NCBI RefSeq assembly: GCF_019956555.1
Contig: NZ_JAHBDQ010000011.1
Span: 62,001 to 126,000 of the forward strand
Reading direction: 5' to 3'
Length of the DNA: 64,000 nt
DNA from: Pseudomonas sp. A-RE-19
GTDB taxonomy: Bacteria; Pseudomonadota; Gammaproteobacteria; Pseudomonadales; Pseudomonadaceae
The stretch's first letter is position 1. Each line of letters opens with the position of its first letter. Positions 10,121-19,547 of the stretch are shown here, piece after piece. The notes below the pieces were generated by a model. The model made no database searches and was not told the DNA's origin. It saw only the letters and a list, made by a program, of their open reading frames with translations. A program made the position numbers and the translations under genes.

Positions 10121-10777
10121 TTAGCCACGCCGCGCATGGTAAAGGCTCACATGCCGAAACTCTTCGGGTTCGGCCAGATCCGGCAAGGTCATTGCCTCCA
10201 GCATCTCGATGCGCTGATACAACGGATGGCGAAAATCGCGAACTCGCGAATCCGCTACCAACGCTTCCCGGCCACGGCTGAGAAACTCGTCGAGCAACGG
10301 CAGATTCGCCCGGTCGTACAACACATCGGCCACCAGAATCAGATCGAATCGATCGGCCTCGGCAAAGAAGTCCGTCGAATAGCTGAGGTGTACGTCATTG
10401 AGTTCGGCATTCGCCCGACACGCGGCAATTGCCAGCGGGTCCAGGTCACAGGCCACCACTTCCAGCGCCCCGGCTTTCACCGCCGCAATCCCCGCCACGC
10501 CGGAACCGGCGCCGAAATCGAGCACCCGTTTGCCTTTGACCCACTCAGGAAATTCGGCGAGATAGCGGGCGACCGCCAGACCGCTGGCCCAGCAGAAACT
10601 CCAATACGGCGGCTCGTGGAGAATGCGCCGGGTTTCTTCCGGGCTGAAGGCACGGTCCATGTTGTCGCCGTCGATCAGCCAGAGTTTAAGCTCGGTGTCT
10701 GGCAACTCACAGGCTACAAGCTGTGCGTCCCCGAGCAGTTCACCTAACGCCTGTTGCAGGTCGAGCGGTGCAATCAT
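10121..10777 (-). CDS. Class I SAM methyltransferase, protein-lysine type
   Basis: 218 residues. SAM motif I is VLDFGAGSGVAGIAA, followed by motif II EVVACDLDPLAIAACRANA and the motif-IV-like 'FDLILVADVLYDRAN', a pattern typical of the ETFB-lysine/Methyltransf_16 and PrmA-related group. An upstream 'PYWSFCWASGLAVARYL' is also typical. It probably methylates a protein side chain, but the target is unknown. Its ATG overlaps the stop of the YbaY-like gene (ATGA). Confidence 0.8.
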   Translation of the reverse strand: MIAPLDLQQALGELLGDAQLVACELPDTELKLWLIDGDNMDRAFSPEETRRILHEPPYWSFCWASGLAVARYLAEFPEWVKGKRVLDFGAGSGVAGIAAVKAGALEVVACDLDPLAIAACRANAELNDVHLSYSTDFFAEADRFDLILVADVLYDRANLPLLDEFLSRGREALVADSRVRDFRHPLYQRIEMLEAMTLPDLAEPEEFRHVSLYHARRG

Positions 10778-11238
10778 GGCGCTTTGACGAATTGCAGCTG
10801 CCCCAAGGCCTGGGTCGTTGGCTGTGTGATGGTTTGCGCCGGCAGATGCAGAATCAACTGCCCGGACTGGCTGGCGCGGCCGCGCAGTTCAACGCGGGCG
10901 CCGACCGGAAAGGATTCCGGATTGAAACGCAGACGAAACGGCAACACTTGATCGGTGCCGATCAGGCTGGAACTGGCGAGCAATTGTTGCGGGCGCCCCT
11001 TTTCATCGATGACCAGCAACGCGAGTTCGACTTCGGCGCCGGCCGGTACGCCTTGCAGGGTTCCGCTCAGTTCACGTTGATAAGCCGGCAGTGGACCGAG
11101 CTCGGCCGCCGCCTTGGCTTTCTTCTGTGCCTGTTGCGGCGCGGGGCCTGGTGTCGGCGGCTGGGGCTTGGGCGCATCGCTGCCGCAGGCCACCAGCAGG
11201 CTGAAAACACTGAGCAGAACGAGCGGTCTTAGGGGCAT
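10774..11238 (-). CDS. YbaY-family lipoprotein
   Basis: 154 residues from the ATG at 11238, which has GGAG 10 bases upstream; the ATG at 11265 would put extra residues before the signal. The N-terminus is a lipoprotein signal with lipobox LVAC (Cys at about residue 18), then a Pro-rich linker and a beta-rich domain with 'LSGTLQGVPAGAEVELALLVID', as in the type III secretion system pilotin-like/YbaY group. Likely an outer- or inner-membrane lipoprotein. The +2 residue is Gly, so outer-membrane sorting is expected. Confidence 0.75.
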   Translation of the reverse strand: MPLRPLVLLSVFSLLVACGSDAPKPQPPTPGPAPQQAQKKAKAAAELGPLPAYQRELSGTLQGVPAGAEVELALLVIDEKGRPQQLLASSSLIGTDQVLPFRLRFNPESFPVGARVELRGRASQSGQLILHLPAQTITQPTTQALGQLQFVKAP

Positions 11239-11366
11239 TTGCGGCTCCAGCAAGGTGAAATCCATGGATCAAACTATATAGCCAGTCTGTATACCGCAAA
11301 CCCTATGGCTTGTCTTGCCACGGGGATGCGCTACCATGGCCCTCCCATTTTTTGTTGCCTGCCACC

Positions 11367-11831
11367 ATGCACTGTCCCTTCTGCGGTGCCAACGACACCA
11401 AGGTCATCGACTCGCGTCTGGTCGCCGAGGGCGAACAGGTGCGCCGCCGGCGTGAATGCCTGGCCTGCGGCGAACGTTTCACGACGTTCGAAACCGCTGA
11501 ACTGGTGTTGCCGCGCCTGATCAAAACCGACGGCAGTCGCCAGCCGTTCGACGAAGAAAAACTGCGCGCCGGTATGCAGCGGGCGCTGGAGAAGCGCCCG
11601 GTGAGTGTCGAGCGCCTCGAATCGTCGCTGGTGCACATCAAACACAAACTGCGCGCCACCGGCGAACGCGAGGTCAAATCCCTCGTGGTCGGTGAATTGG
11701 TGATGGCCGAGCTGCAAAAGCTCGACGAAGTCGCCTATATCCGCTTCGCTTCGGTGTATCGACGCTTCCAGGACCTCAACGAGTTCCGCGAAGAAATCGA
11801 TCGCCTGGCCCGTGAGCCGGTGAAAGAATGA
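11367..11831 (+). CDS. nrdR: Transcriptional repressor NrdR
   Basis: 154 residues, the usual length. The start is the ATG of [17 protein letters not shown]; the zinc ribbon CPFC...CLACGERF is at residues 3-36 and an ATP-cone domain follows ([21 protein letters not shown]). NrdR senses dATP/ATP and represses ribonucleotide reductase operons. Its stop overlaps the ribD start by 4 bases (ATGA), the usual nrdR-ribD coupling of gammaproteobacteria. Confidence 0.97.
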   Translation: MHCPFCGANDTKVIDSRLVAEGEQVRRRRECLACGERFTTFETAELVLPRLIKTDGSRQPFDEEKLRAGMQRALEKRPVSVERLESSLVHIKHKLRATGEREVKSLVVGELVMAELQKLDEVAYIRFASVYRRFQDLNEFREEIDRLAREPVKE

Positions 11832-12961
11832 CCCACTCCCCCGAACAAGCCGTCCTCGACGCGCATTACATGGCCCGCGCTCTGGAACTGGCGCGCAAAG
11901 GTCATTACACGACGCACCCCAACCCCCGGGTTGGCTGCGTGGTTGTGCGTGACGGGCAGATTGTCGGTGAAGGCTGGCATGTGCGTACCGGCGAGCCTCA
12001 TGCCGAAGTCCACGCCTTGCGCGCTGCTGGCGACAAGGCGCGAGGCGCCACGGCTTACGTGACCCTTGAACCGTGCAGCCACCACGGCCGTACGCCGCCC
12101 TGTGCCGATGCACTGGTGAATGCCGGTGTGGCGCGCGTCGTCGCGGCGATGCAGGACCCGAACCCGGAAGTTGCCGGTCGCGGTCTGCAGCGTCTGGCCG
12201 AGGTCGGTATCGCCACTGAAAGCGGCGTGCTGGAAGGCGAGGCGCGCAAGCTCAATGAAGGCTTCCTCAAACGCATGGAGCATGGCTTGCCGTTCGTGCG
12301 GGTCAAGCTGGCGATGAGCCTCGACGGCCGCACGGCGATGGAAAGCGGCGAGAGCCAGTGGATCACAGGTCCGGCGGCGCGTTCGGCGGTACAACGGCTG
12401 CGCGCTCAAGCGAGTGTGGTGCTGACCGGGGCCGACACAGTGCTGGCGGACAACGCACGCTTGACTGTGCGCGCCGATGAATTGGGCCTGGACCCTGAGC
12501 AAACCGCCTTGGCCATGAGCCGTCCACCGCTGCGGGTGCTGATTGACGGTCGCCTGCGAGTGCCGCTGGACGCGCCATTCTTCAAGGCCGGCCCGGCACT
12601 GGTCGCGACGTGCATGGCCATTGAAGAGCAATACGCCAATGGCCCGGAATGCCTGATCGTGGCCGGCGACGATGGCCTGGTCGACCTGCGCAAGTTGTTG
12701 GTTGAGCTCGCTGCCCGTGGCGTCAACGAGGTGCTGGTCGAGGCTGGCCCACGTCTGGCCGGGGCATTTGCTCAGCAAGGGCTGGTGGATGAGTTCCAGA
12801 TCTTCATCGCCGGCAAGTTTCTCGGTTCCTCGGCGAGGCCGCTGCTGGACTGGCCACTGGCGCAGATGAAAGACGCGCCTGAGCTCAAAATCACCGAAAT
12901 CCGCGCGGTTGGCGATGACTGGCGAGTCACTGCCATCCCTGTGCCATCGGCGAGCGTATAA
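11828..12961 (+). CDS. ribD: Bifunctional riboflavin deaminase/reductase RibD
   Basis: 377 residues. The N-terminal deaminase has the zinc motifs HAEVHAL (about residues 58-64) and [11 protein letters not shown] (about 82-92). The C-terminal reductase begins near residue 150 ([15 protein letters not shown]) and ends with '[21 protein letters not shown]'. It carries out the second and third steps of riboflavin synthesis. It is co-translated with nrdR and followed by ribE. Confidence 0.97.
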   Translation: MTHSPEQAVLDAHYMARALELARKGHYTTHPNPRVGCVVVRDGQIVGEGWHVRTGEPHAEVHALRAAGDKARGATAYVTLEPCSHHGRTPPCADALVNAGVARVVAAMQDPNPEVAGRGLQRLAEVGIATESGVLEGEARKLNEGFLKRMEHGLPFVRVKLAMSLDGRTAMESGESQWITGPAARSAVQRLRAQASVVLTGADTVLADNARLTVRADELGLDPEQTALAMSRPPLRVLIDGRLRVPLDAPFFKAGPALVATCMAIEEQYANGPECLIVAGDDGLVDLRKLLVELAARGVNEVLVEAGPRLAGAFAQQGLVDEFQIFIAGKFLGSSARPLLDWPLAQMKDAPELKITEIRAVGDDWRVTAIPVPSASV

Positions 12962-13008
12962 TTCCCGGCCATTGCTCTAGTGCTGGCCCTGTTCTCGAGG
13001 AGGACTCC

Positions 13009-13686
13009 ATGTTTACCGGCATCATCGAATCCATCGGCAGTATCCGTGCATTGACCCCAAAAGGTGGAGATGTGCGGGTTTACGTAGAAACCGGCAAGCT
13101 CGACCTGAGCGACGTCAAACTGGGCGACAGCATTGCCGTCAACGGCGTGTGCCTGACGGCGGTTGAACTGCCGGGCAATGGCTTTGCGGCGGACGTCAGT
13201 CGCGAAACCCTCGACTGCACCGCCATGAATGACCTCAAAAGCGGCAGCCCGGTGAATCTGGAAAAAGCCCTGACCCCGACCACCCGCCTCGGTGGGCATC
13301 TGGTCAGCGGCCACGTCGATGGCGTGGGCGAAGTGGTTGCCCGCACCGAAAACGCCCGGGCCGTGGAATTCCGCATCCGTGCCCCGAAAGAGCTGGCCAA
13401 GTACATCGCCCATAAAGGCTCGATCACCGTCGACGGCACCAGCCTGACGGTCAACGCCGTCGATGGCGCCGAGTTCTTGCTGACCATCATTCCGCACACC
13501 TTGAGCGAAACCATCATGGCGTCGTACCAGCCGGGTCGCCGGGTGAATCTGGAAGTCGACTTGCTAGCCCGTTATCTGGAGCGCCTGTTGTTGGGCGATA
13601 AGGCCGCAGAGTCAAGCGACTCTTCGCAAAAGCCAGGCAACATCACTGAAAGCTTTCTGGCCGCCAACGGCTACCTCAAATCCTGA
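13009..13686 (+). CDS. ribE: Riboflavin synthase, alpha subunit
   Basis: 225 residues with two lumazine-binding repeats: the first starts MFTGIIESIGSI, the second near residue 98 with 'GGHLVSGHVDGVGEV'. The N-terminal MFTGI and the repeated 'SIAVNGVCLTAVE' / 'SITVDGTSLTVNAVD' pattern are diagnostic. A strong AGGAGG box lies 6 bases before the ATG. It makes riboflavin from two lumazine molecules. In Pseudomonas annotation it is also called ribC. Confidence 0.96.
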   Translation: MFTGIIESIGSIRALTPKGGDVRVYVETGKLDLSDVKLGDSIAVNGVCLTAVELPGNGFAADVSRETLDCTAMNDLKSGSPVNLEKALTPTTRLGGHLVSGHVDGVGEVVARTENARAVEFRIRAPKELAKYIAHKGSITVDGTSLTVNAVDGAEFLLTIIPHTLSETIMASYQPGRRVNLEVDLLARYLERLLLGDKAAESSDSSQKPGNITESFLAANGYLKS

Positions 13687-13702
13687 CCCAAGGGGGTGCC
13701 TT

Positions 13703-14794
13703 GTGGCGCTCAATAGCATCGAAGAACTGGTTGAAGACATCCGCCAAGGCAAGATGGTCATCCTCATGGATGACGAAGATCGCGAGAATGAAGGCGACCT
13801 GATCATGGCCGCCGAATGCTGCAAGCCTGAACACATCAACTTCATGGCCAAGCACGCCCGTGGCCTGATCTGCATGCCGATGAGCCGTGAGCGTTGCGAA
13901 CTGCTCAAGTTGCCGTTGATGGCGCCACGCAACGGTTCCGGCTTCGGCACCAAGTTCACTGTGTCCATCGAAGCCGCCGAAGGCGTGACCACCGGTATCT
14001 CCGCGGCCGACCGTGCGCGCACCGTGCAAGCCGCTGCCGCCAAAGACGCCAAGGCTGAAGACATCGTCAGTCCCGGCCACATCTTCCCGCTGATGGCCCA
14101 GGCCGGCGGCACCCTGGCCCGCGCCGGCCACACCGAAGCCGCCTGCGACCTGGCGCGCATGGCCGGTTTCGAGCCGAGCGGTGTGATCTGCGAAGTGATG
14201 AACGACGACGGCACCATGTCCCGTCGCGCCGAGCTTGAAGCGTTTGCCGCCGAACACGACATCAAGATCGGCACCATCGCCGACCTGATTCATTACCGGA
14301 TGATCCACGAACGTACCGTTCAGCGGATTGCCGAGCAGCCGCTGGACAGCGAACTGGGCCAGTTCAACCTGGTGACCTATCGTGATTCGGTGGAAGGCGA
14401 CGTGCACATGGCGCTGACCCTGGGCACCGTGTGCGCTGAAGAACCGACGCTGGTTCGAGTGCACAACATGGACCCGCTGCGTGACCTGTTGATGGTCAAG
14501 CAACCGGGCCGCTGGAGCCTGCGCGCCGCCATGGCCGCGGTTGCCGAGGCTGGCAGCGGCGTGGTGCTGTTGCTCGGTCACCCGCTCGATGGCGACGTGC
14601 TCCTGGCGCATATCCGCGAAACCGCCGATCACAGCGCAGTGAAAAAACCGACCACCTACAGCATCGTCGGCGCCGGTTCGCAGATCCTTCGGGACCTGGG
14701 CGTGCGCAAAATGCGCCTGATGAGTGCGCCGATGAAATTTAATGCGATATCCGGTTTCGATCTGGAAGTTGTAGAATACGTGCCCTCCGAATAA
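13703..14794 (+). CDS. ribB: 3,4-DHBP synthase with degenerate GTP cyclohydrolase II domain (RibBA-like)
   Basis: 363 residues from a GTG start with AGGGGG upstream. The N-terminal 200 residues are an intact DHBP synthase: DDEDRENEGDLIMAAE near residues 24-39 and HARGLICMP near 52-60. The C-terminal half resembles RibA, but where RibA has the zinc cysteines ([17 protein letters not shown]) this protein has VHNMDPLRDLLMVKQPG with none. The cyclohydrolase half is therefore probably inactive, and the separate ribA at 18514 supplies that step. This kind of hybrid is common in pseudomonads. Confidence 0.93.
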   Translation: MALNSIEELVEDIRQGKMVILMDDEDRENEGDLIMAAECCKPEHINFMAKHARGLICMPMSRERCELLKLPLMAPRNGSGFGTKFTVSIEAAEGVTTGISAADRARTVQAAAAKDAKAEDIVSPGHIFPLMAQAGGTLARAGHTEAACDLARMAGFEPSGVICEVMNDDGTMSRRAELEAFAAEHDIKIGTIADLIHYRMIHERTVQRIAEQPLDSELGQFNLVTYRDSVEGDVHMALTLGTVCAEEPTLVRVHNMDPLRDLLMVKQPGRWSLRAAMAAVAEAGSGVVLLLGHPLDGDVLLAHIRETADHSAVKKPTTYSIVGAGSQILRDLGVRKMRLMSAPMKFNAISGFDLEVVEYVPSE

Positions 14795-14840
14795 TGACCG
14801 GCAGTTTGCGGGCCTGTATTCGCGGTTAACAAATCACTGA

Positions 14841-14863
14841 GGGACGCGTAGAAAACGCGTCCC
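14841..14863 (+). promoter_or_regulatory. Strong hairpin in the ribB-ribH spacer
   Basis: GGGACGCGT and ACGCGTCCC form a perfect 9-base stem with an AGAAA loop, 22 bases before the ribH ATG. There is only a weak T run afterwards (GGCTCTTT), so it may be a leaky terminator, an RNA-processing site or a stabiliser that sets ribH expression apart from ribB. Confidence 0.5.
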
Positions 14864-14885
14864 GGCTCTTTAAGAGATCTAACGA

Positions 14886-15362
14886 ATGACCCTGAAGACC
14901 ATCGAAGGTACCTTCATCGCCCCTAAAGGCCGCTACGCTTTGGTAGTGGGCCGTTTCAACAGCTTCGTCGTTGAAAGCCTGGTCAGCGGTGCAGTTGATG
15001 CCCTGGTTCGCCATGGCGTGAGCGAAAGCGACATCACCATCATCCGTGCGCCTGGCGCCTTCGAAATCCCGCTGGTTGCGCAGAAAGTCGCTCAGAAGGG
15101 CGAATACGCGGCAATCATCGCCCTGGGCGCGGTCATTCGTGGCGGTACTCCGCACTTCGAATACGTGGCGGGCGAATGCACCAAGGGCCTGGCCCAGGTG
15201 TCCATGGAGTTCGGCGTTCCGGTCGCTTTCGGCGTACTGACCGTTGATTCCATCGAGCAAGCCATCGAACGTTCCGGCACCAAGGCCGGCAACAAAGGTG
15301 CTGAAGCTGCCCTGTCCGCCCTGGAAATGGTCAGCCTGCTGGCGCAGTTGGAGGCCAAGTGA
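14886..15362 (+). CDS. ribH: 6,7-dimethyl-8-ribityllumazine synthase
   Basis: 158 residues, the usual size. Family signatures are present: '[20 protein letters not shown]', '[16 protein letters not shown]', and '[19 protein letters not shown]' with the catalytic His in HFEY. It condenses the RibB product with the RibD product. The stop overlaps the nusB GTG start (GTGA). Confidence 0.97.
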   Translation: MTLKTIEGTFIAPKGRYALVVGRFNSFVVESLVSGAVDALVRHGVSESDITIIRAPGAFEIPLVAQKVAQKGEYAAIIALGAVIRGGTPHFEYVAGECTKGLAQVSMEFGVPVAFGVLTVDSIEQAIERSGTKAGNKGAEAALSALEMVSLLAQLEAK

Positions 15363-15859
15363 TTAGCGACGATAGCGATCGTTTCAACCCGCGCGATCCA
15401 AAGCCTGCGGATGCCGGCAAGCCATCGAAAAGCGTCAAGCGTCGTGAAGCCCGTCAGCTCGCGACTCAGGCGCTGTACCAGTGGCACATGGCCAAGCAGT
15501 CGCTGAACGAGATCGAAGCGCAGTTCCGGGTCGATAACGATTTCAGTGATGTTGATGGCGCCTACTTCCGTGAAATCCTGCATGGGGTTCCGGCTCAGAA
15601 GGACCGGATCGACGCCGCACTGGCGCCCTGCCTGGACATCACCATCGAAGAGCTGGACCCGGTTGAACTGGCGGTTCTGCGCCTGTCTACCTGGGAGCTG
15701 CTCGAGCGCGTTGATGTGCCGTACCGCGTTGTGATCAACGAAGGTATCGAACTGGCCAAGGTCTTCGGTTCCACCGACGGCCACAAGTTCGTCAACGGTG
15801 TGCTCGACAAGCTGGCCCCGCGTCTGCGTGAAGCTGAAGTGAAGGCGTTCAAGCGCTGA
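15359..15859 (+). CDS. nusB: Transcription antitermination factor NusB
   Basis: 166 residues from the GTG that overlaps the ribH stop. The family motif '[20 protein letters not shown]' follows a short polar N-terminus; the C-terminal half has '[22 protein letters not shown]' and '[18 protein letters not shown]'. NusB binds boxA RNA with NusE in rRNA antitermination. ribH-nusB-thiL is the classical order. Confidence 0.97.
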   Translation: MISDDSDRFNPRDPKPADAGKPSKSVKRREARQLATQALYQWHMAKQSLNEIEAQFRVDNDFSDVDGAYFREILHGVPAQKDRIDAALAPCLDITIEELDPVELAVLRLSTWELLERVDVPYRVVINEGIELAKVFGSTDGHKFVNGVLDKLAPRLREAEVKAFKR

Positions 15860-15872
15860 ATTGCGCTTGTAC

Positions 15873-16030
15873 TGTCCTGTCTCGCCGATACGTTCCTTTT
15901 TTGGCGAGTGACTGTTGTTGCCAGACAAGGTGCCGCGACAAGTCATAGCCCGCTATGGCGAGGGGCGGCAACGCAGCATGGCGACAACAGACGCTGCCAA
16001 ACAAAAAAAACAATATTGGTGAGACAGGAT
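15873..16030. repeat. Long imperfect palindrome (about 158 bp) between nusB and thiL
   Basis: The two halves are inverse copies around a centre at 15950/15951 (CATAGC-CC-GCTATG). Outer ends read TCCTGTCTCGCC and, inverted, TCCTGTCTCACC; both arms then carry a T-run and a block like CTGTTGTTGCCA / CTGTTGTCGCCA. It fills nearly the whole nusB-thiL gap and ends 8 bases before the thiL ATG, so it must be transcribed as a long hairpin in the operon mRNA. It resembles a MITE-like palindromic repeat rather than a standard REP. Confidence 0.8.
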
Positions 16031-16038
16031 ACCAAGCC

Positions 16039-17004
16039 ATGGGCGAGTTTGAGCTGATCCGCAATTTCTTTGCCGCCGCGCCTTGTGCGCAAGGCGGCGA
16101 AGGCGTTGCACTGGGGATTGGTGATGACTGCGCCTTGCTGGCTGTTCCCCCTGGGGAGCAGTTGGCGATTTCCACCGACACGCTCGTGGCCGGTGTACAT
16201 TTCGCAGACCCTTGCGACCCGTTTCTGCTCGGCCAGCGCTCGCTGGCCGTAGCTGTCAGTGACCTGGCTGCCATGGGCGCCACGCCCATTGCCTTTACCC
16301 TTGCCCTGACCCTGCCTGCGGGGACCGCCGATTGGCTGGAAGCCTTCGCCCGCGGTTTGAACCGCATGGCGCAACATTGCGGTGTGGCGCTGGTGGGGGG
16401 CGATACCACCCGCGGACCGCTGAGCCTGACCATGACCGTGTTCGGCCGGGTGCCGACCGGTTTGGCCCTGACCCGCAGTGGCGCTCATCCAGGCGATTTG
16501 CTGTGTGTGGGGGGGGAGCTGGGTAACGGCGCGGGCGCATTGCCGCTGGTGCTCGGCCAGCGGACGGCCGAAGCCGCCGTCGCCGATCCGTTGCTGGCTC
16601 ATTACTGGTCGCCGCAACCGCAGCTGGGTCTGGGCATGGCGTTGCGCGGCAGAGCCACTGCGGCGCTGGATATTTCCGACGGCCTGCTCGCCGACTGCGG
16701 GCACATTGCCCTGGCATCGAAAGTCGGGGTTCAGGTTGAGCGGAACAAGCTGCCTCTGTCAAAGGCGTTATTGGCCTTCCTCGGTCAGTCCGGCGCGGAA
16801 CAAGCCGCCCTGAGCGGTGGCGATGATTACGTACTGGCCTTCACCCTGCCGCCCGCCGAATTGCCATCGTTGCTGGCGGACGGCTGGCCGATCCATGTGC
16901 TCGGGCAGGTTGTTGCAGGGCAGGGCGTGACACTGCTGGACGTCGACGGACACGACATCACCCCACCCATCCGGGGTTATCAACATTTTCGGGAGACACC
17001 GTGA
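16039..17004 (+). CDS. thiL: Thiamine-monophosphate kinase
   Basis: 321 residues from the ATG at 16039 (MGEFELIRNFF). Motifs of the AIR-synthase-like fold are present: 'LGIGDDCALLAVPPGEQLAISTD', 'VAVSDLAAMGATPIAFTLALTLP', 'LVGGDTTRGPLSLTMTVFG' and 'ALDISDGLLADCGHIA'. It makes thiamine diphosphate. The stop overlaps the pgpA GTG start. The frame is open upstream to 15955 but that part is the palindromic repeat. Confidence 0.96.
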   Translation: MGEFELIRNFFAAAPCAQGGEGVALGIGDDCALLAVPPGEQLAISTDTLVAGVHFADPCDPFLLGQRSLAVAVSDLAAMGATPIAFTLALTLPAGTADWLEAFARGLNRMAQHCGVALVGGDTTRGPLSLTMTVFGRVPTGLALTRSGAHPGDLLCVGGELGNGAGALPLVLGQRTAEAAVADPLLAHYWSPQPQLGLGMALRGRATAALDISDGLLADCGHIALASKVGVQVERNKLPLSKALLAFLGQSGAEQAALSGGDDYVLAFTLPPAELPSLLADGWPIHVLGQVVAGQGVTLLDVDGHDITPPIRGYQHFRETP

Positions 17005-17504
17005 CAGATCATCCCAAACAGGTCCCGGGGGAGTTTGTACCGCCTTCGGTCTGGCGCAATCCGTGGCATTTCCTGGCGTTCGGCTTCGGCTCGGGTACCC
17101 TGCCAAAAGCACCGGGCACCTGGGGTTCGTTAGTGGCGTTACCCTTCATTCCGTTGTGGCAGATGCTGCCCGACTGGGGCTACTGGTTGATGCTCGGCAT
17201 CACCATGCTGTTCGGCTTCTGGCTGTGCGGCAAGGTCGCCGACGATTTGCGCGTGCACGACCATGAAGGCATCGTCTGGGACGAAATGGTCGGGATGTGG
17301 ATCACCCTGTGGCTGGTGCCGGAAGGTTGGTATTGGTTGCTGGCGGGGTTCCTGATGTTCCGCTTCTTCGACATCCTCAAGCCCTGGCCAATTCGCTGGA
17401 TCGACCAACATGTGCACGGTGGTGTCGGGATCATGCTCGACGACGTGCTGGCAGGGGTGTTTGCCTGGTTGGCGATGCAAGGGCTGGTGTGGTTTTTCGT
17501 CTGA
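17001..17504 (+). CDS. pgpA: Phosphatidylglycerophosphatase A
   Basis: 167 residues from a GTG overlapping the thiL stop. The family pattern 'FGFGSGTLPKAPGTWGSL' lies near residue 30, with 'HDHEGIVWDEMVGMWIT' and membrane segments around 48-72, 95-118 and 145-167. It removes a phosphate from phosphatidylglycerophosphate in the inner membrane. thiL-pgpA is a standard neighbour pair. Confidence 0.96.
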   Translation: MTDHPKQVPGEFVPPSVWRNPWHFLAFGFGSGTLPKAPGTWGSLVALPFIPLWQMLPDWGYWLMLGITMLFGFWLCGKVADDLRVHDHEGIVWDEMVGMWITLWLVPEGWYWLLAGFLMFRFFDILKPWPIRWIDQHVHGGVGIMLDDVLAGVFAWLAMQGLVWFFV

Positions 17505-17512
17505 GGCGTCAT

Positions 17513-18262
17513 GTGAGAAAACCGGGGATGGCGCGAAGCGGATGGCTGCTGATGGTTTTTGCGGTGTTTTGCTCGCTCGCCCGGGCGGAGGATGCACCGA
17601 CGCCGTCCGTGATTCATCTGGCCAGCGAAGCCTGGGAAGACTATACCGCCGCCGATGGTCAAGGCCTGGGCTGGGACGTGTTGCGCAAAGTGTTCGAGCC
17701 GGCGGGCGTCAAGCTGGATATTCGAACCGAACCTTATACGCGCGCCAGGGGCCTGGCACAGCGTGGCGAAGTGGACGCTTGTGTCGGTTCTTATCGGGAA
17801 GAGGCGAGCGATCTGCTTTATCCGCGCTGGAATTTCGATACCGATCAGATCTACGCATTGGGCCTGGCCAGCAATCCGGCACCGACCCTGGATACCTTGG
17901 GCAGCTACCGATTGGCGTGGGTACGCGGTTACAAATATCAGGCTTACCTGCCCAACGTGCAGCGCTATAACGAAGTCGTGCGGCGTACCGGGATTCTGCC
18001 GATGCTGACCCACAACCGCGCTGATTACTACATCGATGCGCTGACCGAAGTCGATTACGTCGTTAGCCGAGCCAAGGACCCGTCGCAGTTTCGCCGCACG
18101 CATATTGCGGAATTGCCGCTTTACCTGTGCTTCGCTGATACACCGAATGCCCGCACGCTGATGGCGCTGTTCGACCGGCGCATGGAGTCGCTGGTAAAAA
18201 GCGGCCTGCTGAAACCGATCTTCGAACGCTGGAAGCAACCTTATCCGTTTCACTCGAACTGA
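17513..18262 (+). CDS. Periplasmic solute-binding protein (SBP_bac_3-like)
   Basis: 249 residues from a GTG at 17513 with GAGG 8 bases upstream (an ATG at 17528 is the alternative). The signal peptide is MARSGWLLMVFAVFCSLARA. The mature part has the layout of family-3 solute-binding domains (VIHLASEAWEDYTAADGQGL, then LDIRTEPYTRARGLAQRGEVD). No permease or ATPase gene is adjacent, so it may be an orphan binding protein or a signalling domain. It follows pgpA by 8 bases. Confidence 0.8.
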   Translation: MRKPGMARSGWLLMVFAVFCSLARAEDAPTPSVIHLASEAWEDYTAADGQGLGWDVLRKVFEPAGVKLDIRTEPYTRARGLAQRGEVDACVGSYREEASDLLYPRWNFDTDQIYALGLASNPAPTLDTLGSYRLAWVRGYKYQAYLPNVQRYNEVVRRTGILPMLTHNRADYYIDALTEVDYVVSRAKDPSQFRRTHIAELPLYLCFADTPNARTLMALFDRRMESLVKSGLLKPIFERWKQPYPFHSN

Positions 18263-18292
18263 GCACCGATCATGCGGTTGGCGAGCACTTCC

Positions 18293-18383
18293 CTGTGGGA
18301 GCGAGCCTGCTCGCGATGGCGGACTGTCAGCTAACACAGGTGTAACTGACAATCAGCCATCGCGAGCAGGCTCGCTCCCACAG
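18293..18383. repeat. REP-type inverted repeat pair
   Basis: Left arm CTGTGGGAGCGAGCCTGCTC (18293-18312, continuing to 18320) and its inverse at 18356-18383, between the solute-binding protein gene and ribA. Confidence 0.9.
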
Positions 18384-18513
18384 GGAAGGTACGGGATTGA
18401 TATCAAACTTTTGGATCGTTATGGCCGATAATTCAGCCTAAGCGTCTGCAGGAACGTGCTGTTACAATGCCGCCTCTGCGAATCTTCAGTATTTATAGAT
18501 CAGGAGCACACCG

Positions 18514-19131
18514 GTGCCTGTCGTTTTCGTCGCCGCTTCCAAGCTGCCAACGCCTTTTGCGCAATTCACCATGCACGGCTTTCTCGATGAAGAGAATGGG
18601 CGCGAGCACGTTGTACTGAGCCTGGGTGATTTTACCGACGGTGCTCCGGTACTCGGCCGTTTGCATTCCGAATGCCTGACGGGTGATGCCTTGTTCAGCC
18701 AGCGTTGCGATTGCGGTTCGCAACTCGAGGCGGCGTTGCAGGCGATCGCCCGTGAAGGCCGTGGTGTGTTGCTCTACCTGCGTCAGGAAGGTCGCGGCAT
18801 TGGCCTGCTGAACAAGATCCGCGCCTATGAATTGCAGGATGGCGGTGCCGACACCGTTGAAGCCAACGAACGTCTGGGCTTCGCCGCCGACCAGCGCGAC
18901 TACGCCATGTGCCTGCCGATGCTGGAACATCTGGGCGTCAAATCCCTGCGCCTGATGACCAACAATCCACGCAAGGTCAAAGCCTTGACCGACATGGGTA
19001 TCGTGGTCGCCGAGCGCGTGCCGTTACACACCGGGCACAACCCGCATAACAAACTCTACCTGGCCACCAAGGCCAGCAAGCTCGACCACATGATGGGCAA
19101 TGAGCATCAGGGCGAGGTTGACCGGGCGTGA
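18514..19131 (+). CDS. ribA: GTP cyclohydrolase II
   Basis: 205 residues from a GTG with CAGGAG 8 bases upstream. The zinc cysteines are at residues 54, 65 and 67 ([18 protein letters not shown]), the same spacing as in E. coli RibA; the GTP-binding/catalytic segment '[22 protein letters not shown]' follows. This is the only complete cyclohydrolase II in the window and complements the degenerate domain of ribB. Its stop overlaps the next gene's GTG. A TACAAT sequence at about 18466-18471 could be its -10 box. Confidence 0.97.
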   Translation: MPVVFVAASKLPTPFAQFTMHGFLDEENGREHVVLSLGDFTDGAPVLGRLHSECLTGDALFSQRCDCGSQLEAALQAIAREGRGVLLYLRQEGRGIGLLNKIRAYELQDGGADTVEANERLGFAADQRDYAMCLPMLEHLGVKSLRLMTNNPRKVKALTDMGIVVAERVPLHTGHNPHNKLYLATKASKLDHMMGNEHQGEVDRA

Positions 19132-19547
19132 CTCGCGGTCAGGTACGGCGGCGACTGTCCGTCAACTGGTGGCAGTATCTGGCGCTGGCCTTGCTGCCGC
19201 TGTTCGTGATCAACGGCGTATTCGGCCAGACTGAGGCGATTCTGCCGGTGTTGGCCATGCCATTGTTCATCGCGGGTGTGGCTTCGATGTTTGTCAGCCT
19301 GAAGTTCTTTGGCGGTTACAAGCACGCGCTGATCGCCACCCAAAAAGCCCTCGACACCCCTGAAGAACCCGCCGCCTGGATCGCCTTGGCCGCGAAACGC
19401 CGCGCCGCGTTTCTGGTCGCCGGCCTGCCCGCCTGGATCGGTGCGCTGGCGGTATTCGTCGGTCTTGAAGCCGTCCCATTGGTGCTGCTGGCGCTGTCGA
19501 CCACAGTACTGTTCTACCTCTACCGTATCCCGCGTCAACTCGGCTGA
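19128..19547 (+). CDS. Small integral membrane protein, function unknown
   Basis: 139 residues from a GTG overlapping the ribA stop. Four likely membrane segments: about 15-32 ([17 protein letters not shown]), 38-58, 91-110 and 113-131. A polar loop with '[15 protein letters not shown]' joins the two pairs. Its stop overlaps the start of the BtuF-like gene (TGATG). The ribA neighbourhood is conserved in Pseudomonas but the function is not known to me. Confidence 0.75.
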   Translation: MTRGQVRRRLSVNWWQYLALALLPLFVINGVFGQTEAILPVLAMPLFIAGVASMFVSLKFFGGYKHALIATQKALDTPEEPAAWIALAAKRRAAFLVAGLPAWIGALAVFVGLEAVPLVLLALSTTVLFYLYRIPRQLG

